From: Avoscillospira sp945864925 | GTDB lineage: Bacteria > Bacillota > Clostridia > Oscillospirales > Oscillospiraceae | Assembly (NCBI GenBank): GCA_945830595.1 | Contig: CALZZH010000080.1 | Span: 1 to 10,057 of the forward strand | Direction of reading: 5' to 3' | Length of the DNA: 10,057 bases | Shown: piece by piece, positions 6,864 to 10,057 of the stretch | Layout of the letters: every line of letters begins with the position of its first letter | Numbering within the stretch: position 1 is the stretch's first letter | Notes under the pieces: model-generated | What the model saw: only the letters and a program-made list of their open reading frames with translations | Databases searched by the model: none | What the model was told of the DNA's origin: nothing | Made by a program: the position numbers and the translations under genes

Positions 6864-7985
6864 TTATTCTTCCACAGGCTCCCCGGTTTCTTCCGCTCCG
6901 GCTTCCCGGGCGGCGGCTTCCTCGGCCTCGATGGCGGCGGCCTGGGAGGCGGGCTTGATGTCGATCTTATAGCCGGTCAGGCGGGCGGCCAGGCGGGCGT
7001 TCTGGCCCTCCTTGCCGATGGCCAGGGACAGCTGGTCGTCGGGGACGATGACGCGGCAGGCCTTGCCCATGCCGGGCAGCACCGTTACGGAGACCACGTC
7101 GGCGGGGGACAGGGCGGAGGCAACGAACTTGGTGGGATCCTCGGACCAGACCACGATGTCCATCTTTTCGCCCCGCAGCTCCTCCACCACGGCGCCCACA
7201 CGGCCGCCCCGGGGGCCGACGCAGGCGCCCACGGGATCGATGTTCTCCTCCGTGGCGCAGACGGCCAGCTTGGTGCGGGAGCCGGGCTCCCGGGCGATGG
7301 ATTTGACCTCCACCAGGCCGCTCTCAATCTCCGGCACGTTCAGCTCAAACAGCCGCTTGACCAGACCGGGATGGGTGCGGGAGACGATGACCTGGGGACC
7401 GCGGTTGGAGCGGCGGACTTCCACCACATACACGCGGATCAGATCGCCCTCCTGGAAGTGTTCGCCCCGAACCTGTTCGGAGTTGGAGAGCAGGGCGTCG
7501 GTCCGGTCGTTGCCGGTGCCGATGCGGATGGTCATGTCGCCGGAGTTGGGCTCGATGCGCAGCACGGTGCCGGTGAGAATTTCGTGCTCCTTGGAGGAGA
7601 AGGTGTCAAAGACCATGCCCCGCTCCGCCTCGCGGATGCCCTGGATGATGACCTGCTTGGCGGTCTGGGCGGCGATGCGGCCGAAGGCCTTGGTCTCCAC
7701 GTCCACATTGACCAGGTCGCCCAGTTCTGCCCGGCCGTTGATTTTCCGGGCTTGCTCCAGGGAGATCTCCGTGGCAGGGGTGATGACGTCCTCCACCACT
7801 TCCTTCTGGACGTACATGTGCATGTCGCCGCCTTCGGTGTCCACAAAGACGTTGTCGGTGTAGCCGTCCTTGTCCTTCTTGTAGGCGGCTACCAGGGCCT
7901 GGGTGATCTTTTCAATCATGTAGGACTGGGGGATACCCCGCTCTTTTTCCAGCTGCGCCAGGGCGGCGAAGATTTCAGCGTTCAT
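6864..7985 (-). CDS. nusA: Transcription elongation/termination/antitermination factor NusA
   Basis: RNA polymerase-binding factor affecting pausing, intrinsic termination and antitermination. The 373-residue protein has the short Bacillota form without the C-terminal acidic repeats of enterobacteria. The N-terminal RNAP-binding domain spans about 1-125 (MNAEIFAALAQLEKERGIP). It is followed by an S1 domain (about 134-200), KH1 with GPRG at 257-260 in CVGPRGGRVGAVVEEL, and KH2 with GKEG at 324-327 in LAIGKEGQNARLAARLTGY. A Glu/Ala-rich tail of about 25 residues ends EETGEPVEE. The ATG is 20 bases after the rimP stop. AAGGAGG lies 12 bases upstream, which is longer than ideal, but no better in-frame start exists. 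It is transcribed from the rimP promoter and could feed back on the hairpin in that leader. The call is secure. Confidence 0.97.
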   Translation of the reverse strand: MNAEIFAALAQLEKERGIPQSYMIEKITQALVAAYKKDKDGYTDNVFVDTEGGDMHMYVQKEVVEDVITPATEISLEQARKINGRAELGDLVNVDVETKAFGRIAAQTAKQVIIQGIREAERGMVFDTFSSKEHEILTGTVLRIEPNSGDMTIRIGTGNDRTDALLSNSEQVRGEHFQEGDLIRVYVVEVRRSNRGPQVIVSRTHPGLVKRLFELNVPEIESGLVEVKSIAREPGSRTKLAVCATEENIDPVGACVGPRGGRVGAVVEELRGEKMDIVVWSEDPTKFVASALSPADVVSVTVLPGMGKACRVIVPDDQLSLAIGKEGQNARLAARLTGYKIDIKPASQAAAIEAEEAAAREAGAEETGEPVEE

Positions 7986-8005
7986 GTTGCAAAAATTCCT
8001 CCTTC

Positions 8006-8458
8006 TCAGAATTCCACGTAGAGCCGCACCAGGGCGACCTCTTGCTTTTCCAGGGTGACAGGCGTGCCGGCCTGGTCGATGGTGACATTGCCGTTTTCGT
8101 AGGCGGTCAGGATGCCCTTCAGCTCCTTGGCTCCGTTGCGGGGGCGGTAGAGCTTCACCAGGACGTCGGCGCCCATAAATTTTTCAAAGTCCGAGGGACG
8201 CTTCAGCACCCGCTCCAGGCCCGCGGAGCAGACCTCGAAGTGATAGCTGTCGGGAATGGGGTCCTTTTCGTCCAGAATGGGATCCAGTGCCCGGGAGACG
8301 GCCTCGCAGTCGTTGATGTCCACGCCGCCGTCCTTGTCCAGATACAGCCGCAGGTACCACTCGCCGCCCTCGCGGACGTATTCCACGTCCCAAAGGGTGC
8401 AGCCGTGTTCCTGTACCACCGGCTCGGCAAACTGCCAGACCTGTTCGGTGATCTTCAT
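8006..8458 (-). CDS. rimP: Ribosome maturation factor RimP
   Basis: A 150-residue protein, normal for the family, needed for assembly of the 30S subunit before S12 joins. The N-terminal alpha/beta domain (about 1-80) shows MKITEQVWQFAEPVVQEHGC, LWDVEYVREGGEWYLRLYLD and a DCEAVSRALDPILDEKDPI segment, then the hallmark EVCSAGLERVLKRPSDFEKF (75-94). A smaller SH3-like C-terminal domain follows (about 95-150). The ATG at 8458 has GGAAAGGA about 8 bases upstream; the open frame above it runs through the leader palindrome and is not coding. It is the first gene of the nusA-infB operon, with its own promoter and a structured leader. The call is secure from sequence and position before nusA. Confidence 0.95.
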   Translation of the reverse strand: MKITEQVWQFAEPVVQEHGCTLWDVEYVREGGEWYLRLYLDKDGGVDINDCEAVSRALDPILDEKDPIPDSYHFEVCSAGLERVLKRPSDFEKFMGADVLVKLYRPRNGAKELKGILTAYENGNVTIDQAGTPVTLEKQEVALVRLYVEF

Positions 8459-8480
8459 ATGATCGGTCCTTTCCAACAAG

Positions 8481-8508
8481 AAAGACTGGGGAATATTCCC
8501 CAGTCTTT
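8481..8508 (-). promoter_or_regulatory. 28-bp perfect palindrome in the rimP leader
   Basis: Two 14-base arms (AAAGACTGGGGAAT and its reverse complement) join without a spacer. In RNA they form a strong GC-centred stem, followed on the minus strand by TTTCTTGTT and then, about 22 bases on, the rimP start. It lies about 20 bases past the expected transcription start. It could be a leaky terminator or attenuator, an RNA-stability stem, or an operator for a dimeric protein. The T-run is interrupted, so I do not call it a plain terminator. Confidence 0.6.
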
Positions 8509-8534
8509 TGTAAAGTCTACAATAGATTGTCTTT

Positions 8535-8563
8535 ATTATAGCGCTCGTATGCGAAAAAAGCAA
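8535..8563 (-). promoter_or_regulatory. Sigma-A-type promoter of the rimP-nusA-infB operon
   Basis: On the minus strand, TTGCTT (8563-8558) is followed by 17 bases and a consensus TATAAT (8540-8535). An A/T-rich tract upstream (8596-8565) resembles an UP element. Transcription would start near 8529, giving a leader of about 70 bases before the rimP ATG. The -10 and the spacing are ideal; the -35 matches consensus only in TTG. Confidence 0.75.
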
Positions 8564-8584
8564 GAGATTTTTAGAAAAAAGTCC

Positions 8585-8614
8585 GGAAAAAAGTTTGAAT
8601 TTTCCCCGAAATTC
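8585..8614 (-). terminator. Weak candidate terminator after the anti-sigma gene
   Basis: GAATTT and AAATTC (minus strand, 8614-8597) can form a 6-bp stem around CGGGGA, followed by AAAC and a run of six Ts. An alternative pairing uses GGAAAA with TTTTCC. The stem is weak, but it lies 9 bases past the stop codon and just before the next promoter. Confidence 0.3.
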
Positions 8615-8622
8615 CAGTCCCG

Positions 8623-9819
8623 TCAGCCCCAGACCGCGTTGGGATCGCCCATGACCTCCGCCACGGTCTCATCCAGCTCCTGGAAAACCCCGGAAAACTG
8701 CAGGGTCAGGCTGTCTCTTTGGTCGAAATCCAGGGCTTCCGTGTCGTAGGTCCAGACGGTGGCGTGGTTATCGCCCGTCAGCTCCACGGCGGTGCCGTTG
8801 CGGAAATCCAGCCAGGCAGAGGTTTTGGCTTCCTCCTGGAAGGACTCCTCCGGGTCTGTGATGGTCAGAATCGTGGAGACCAGCTTGGCGGACCGGTCCG
8901 TGACCGTGACGATATCCCAGTGAGATTCCGCCCATGCATAGATGGTGATTTCATCGGAGGTCAGGTCATAGGACGGCTGCTCCGGCTCCTGCAGCAGATC
9001 CCAGGCCTCCTGGGGCGGGCTCAGCAGCCAGGGTCCCAGGGTGATGGTGTTCACCAGTCCGTCCCGGAGGAATATGGTCAGGCCGGAATTCCGGTCGCCC
9101 ACGACATACTGCAGCTCCTGCACCGTGCGCCAGCTGCCGTCCTCCAGGACCTTGGATTCGCTGTCATAGACCAGGGCGCCGGGATAGGCCTGGACCACGT
9201 CGGTCTCCTCCGCGCCGATGCCTACGCCGGTGGACAGGGACAGAGTTCCCTTGCCGAACATCAGAATCTCGTTGAGGAACCAGCCGTCGCCGGTGTCGGC
9301 CAGGTTCAGGGTCAGATCCCGGCTGTAGTAAACCCAGGTGACGTGGGTGGAGCCGTCGGGATAGGTCATGGGGCCGGAGTTGGAGGTGGCGTCGGGTTCC
9401 TGCAGCAGATCCAGAATCTCCTGCTCCGGCATACCCAGATACAGGCCGCCCAGGGTCTCGGTCCGGAGGATGGTTGCATTGCCATAGGACAGTTCCCAAA
9501 CCGGGGTTGCTAGTTCTTCAGACGCGTCCCAGACCGGGGATTCTTCAATGGACGCATCGGCGTCTTCGGTTTTGGGCGCCTTGGGGGTCTCCGCAGGGGC
9601 GGAGGCTTCTCCGGAATTGGACGCAGCGGCCGGGCCCGGAGACGGCGCCTGCAGGCGGGAGAGGCCCAGGGGCACAGCAACCACCAGGGCCAGACAGGCG
9701 GCCAAGGCCAGCACATGGCCCCAGCGCCGGCCGGGGAAGCGGGTCTGCTCCGCTTCCAGAATCAGCTCGTTGTCAATCCAACCGATGCAGTGCAGCAGCC
9801 GCTTTTCCGAATCCTTCAT
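8623..9819 (-). CDS. Probable anti-sigma factor / membrane sensor with a large extracytoplasmic region
   Basis: A 398-residue single-pass membrane protein. Residues 1-33 form a short cytoplasmic segment with LLHCIGWIDNELILEAE, a helix resembling the (A/C)IGxIDxELIxEA pattern I recall from clostridial proteins encoded after ECF sigma genes. A hydrophobic segment, about 34-54, is the transmembrane helix. A Pro/Ala/Ser/Glu-rich linker (about 57-100) leads to an outside region of about 290 residues. It includes GGLYLGMPEQEILDLLQEPDA (split at 124-144), which resembles the start of SmpA/BamE- or BLIP-like repeats, and a similar EETDVVQAYPG segment at 204-214. There is no HxxxCxxC zinc motif. The ATG overlaps the sigma stop as ATGA, with GGAGGGG 8 bases upstream, so the two are translationally coupled. 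The role is inferred from context and topology; sigma binding is not shown. Confidence 0.65.
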   Translation of the reverse strand: MKDSEKRLLHCIGWIDNELILEAEQTRFPGRRWGHVLALAACLALVVAVPLGLSRLQAPSPGPAAASNSGEASAPAETPKAPKTEDADASIEESPVWDASEELATPVWELSYGNATILRTETLGGLYLGMPEQEILDLLQEPDATSNSGPMTYPDGSTHVTWVYYSRDLTLNLADTGDGWFLNEILMFGKGTLSLSTGVGIGAEETDVVQAYPGALVYDSESKVLEDGSWRTVQELQYVVGDRNSGLTIFLRDGLVNTITLGPWLLSPPQEAWDLLQEPEQPSYDLTSDEITIYAWAESHWDIVTVTDRSAKLVSTILTITDPEESFQEEAKTSAWLDFRNGTAVELTGDNHATVWTYDTEALDFDQRDSLTLQFSGVFQELDETVAEVMGDPNAVWG

Positions 9820-10057
9820 AGAACAATCCCCTCCTGTTCCAAATGGTTCCGCAGGCTCTCCCGCAGGCGGTGGAGCAGCGATTTGACGCCGCCCTCGGTC
9901 AGGCCCACCTGCCTGGCCACCTGGGCGGTGGAGTCGGCGTACCAGTAGCGGCGGACAAAGGCCACCCGGTTTTTTGGCGTCTGCTGCCGCAGCCAGGCGG
10001 AGATGGCTGCCGTGATGGCGGCGTCATCCAAGGCCCGTTCCACCGTCTGAGGGGAGG
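9816..10057 (-). CDS. ECF-type RNA polymerase sigma factor, C-terminal part (5' end outside window)
   Basis: The visible 79 or so residues form sigma region 4: a helix ITAAISAWLRQQTPKNRVAF (split by the usual region 4 start), the FVRRYWYADSTAQVA segment, then a helix-turn-helix VGLTEGGVKSLLHRLRESL that would contact the -35 element, ending LEQEGIVL. The RRYWY...S..(E/Q)(I/V)A pattern is typical of clostridial ECF-like sigma factors. The frame stays open to the window edge. The GTG at 10043 lies inside the domain and is not a believable start, so the gene is cut by the window and region 2 is not visible. Its TGA overlaps the ATG of the downstream membrane gene, the standard arrangement of a sigma factor with its regulator. 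Target promoters and inducing signal are unknown. Confidence 0.85.
   Translation of the reverse strand, partial: SPQTVERALDDAAITAAISAWLRQQTPKNRVAFVRRYWYADSTAQVARQVGLTEGGVKSLLHRLRESLRNHLEQEGIVL

Noticed and set aside
6852..8021. A 389-codon plus-strand open frame opposite nusA
   Set aside because: It mirrors nusA almost exactly and has the same G/A/H/D/V-rich composition. No ribosome binding site or domain supports it.
9700..9819. Zinc-binding anti-sigma (HxxxCxxC) domain in the membrane protein
   Set aside because: The cytoplasmic part has a single His-Cys pair (residues 10-11) and no CxxC, so the zinc motif is absent.

Overview
The window is a compact, GC-rich, minus-strand gene cluster from a Bacillota genome. 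It most resembles Clostridia of the Oscillospiraceae type. This rests on the conserved rimP-nusA-rnpM-L7Ae-infB-rbfA-(DHH)-truB-ribF order, strong AGGAGG-type ribosome binding sites, a clostridial style of sigma/anti-sigma pair, and small palindromic repeats whose spurious translations (RFAPRND, ARSEATRQS) I recall from such genomes. The genus cannot be named from this sequence alone.

Transcription runs from high to low coordinates. At the right edge (9816-10057) is the 3' end of an ECF-type sigma factor gene. It overlaps by ATGA with a gene for a single-pass membrane protein (8623-9819), which is probably its anti-sigma factor or sensor. The gap 8459-8622 holds a weak terminator candidate, a good sigma-A-type promoter (TTGCTT, 17 bp, TATAAT) and a perfect 28-bp palindrome in the leader of the next operon.

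From that promoter run rimP (8006-8458), nusA (6864-7985), rnpM/ylxR (6376-6651), an L7Ae-family gene (5946-6383), infB (3532-5916, probably a TTG start), rbfA (3033-3398), an NrnA-like DHH phosphoesterase gene (2045-3046), truB (964-1836) and ribF (53-967). Most neighbours overlap or lie within about 30 bp. The products cover 30S subunit maturation (RimP, RbfA), transcription elongation and antitermination (NusA), RNase P modulation (RnpM), an RNA-binding L7Ae protein, translation initiation (IF2), short-oligonucleotide or pAp turnover (DHH), tRNA pseudouridine-55 (TruB) and FMN/FAD synthesis (RibF).

The three larger gaps inside this operon (1837-2044, 3399-3531, 6652-6863) each carry a small palindromic repeat. 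Two belong to one family with TGTCATTGCGAGG ends; the third is a different element built from AGTGAAN heptamers. One partial copy runs into the 3' end of the DHH gene and supplies its last residues and stop codon.

I found no phage, CRISPR, defence or biosynthetic system. The gene content is housekeeping. The points worth a second look are the repeats, the rimP leader and the sigma/anti-sigma pair.
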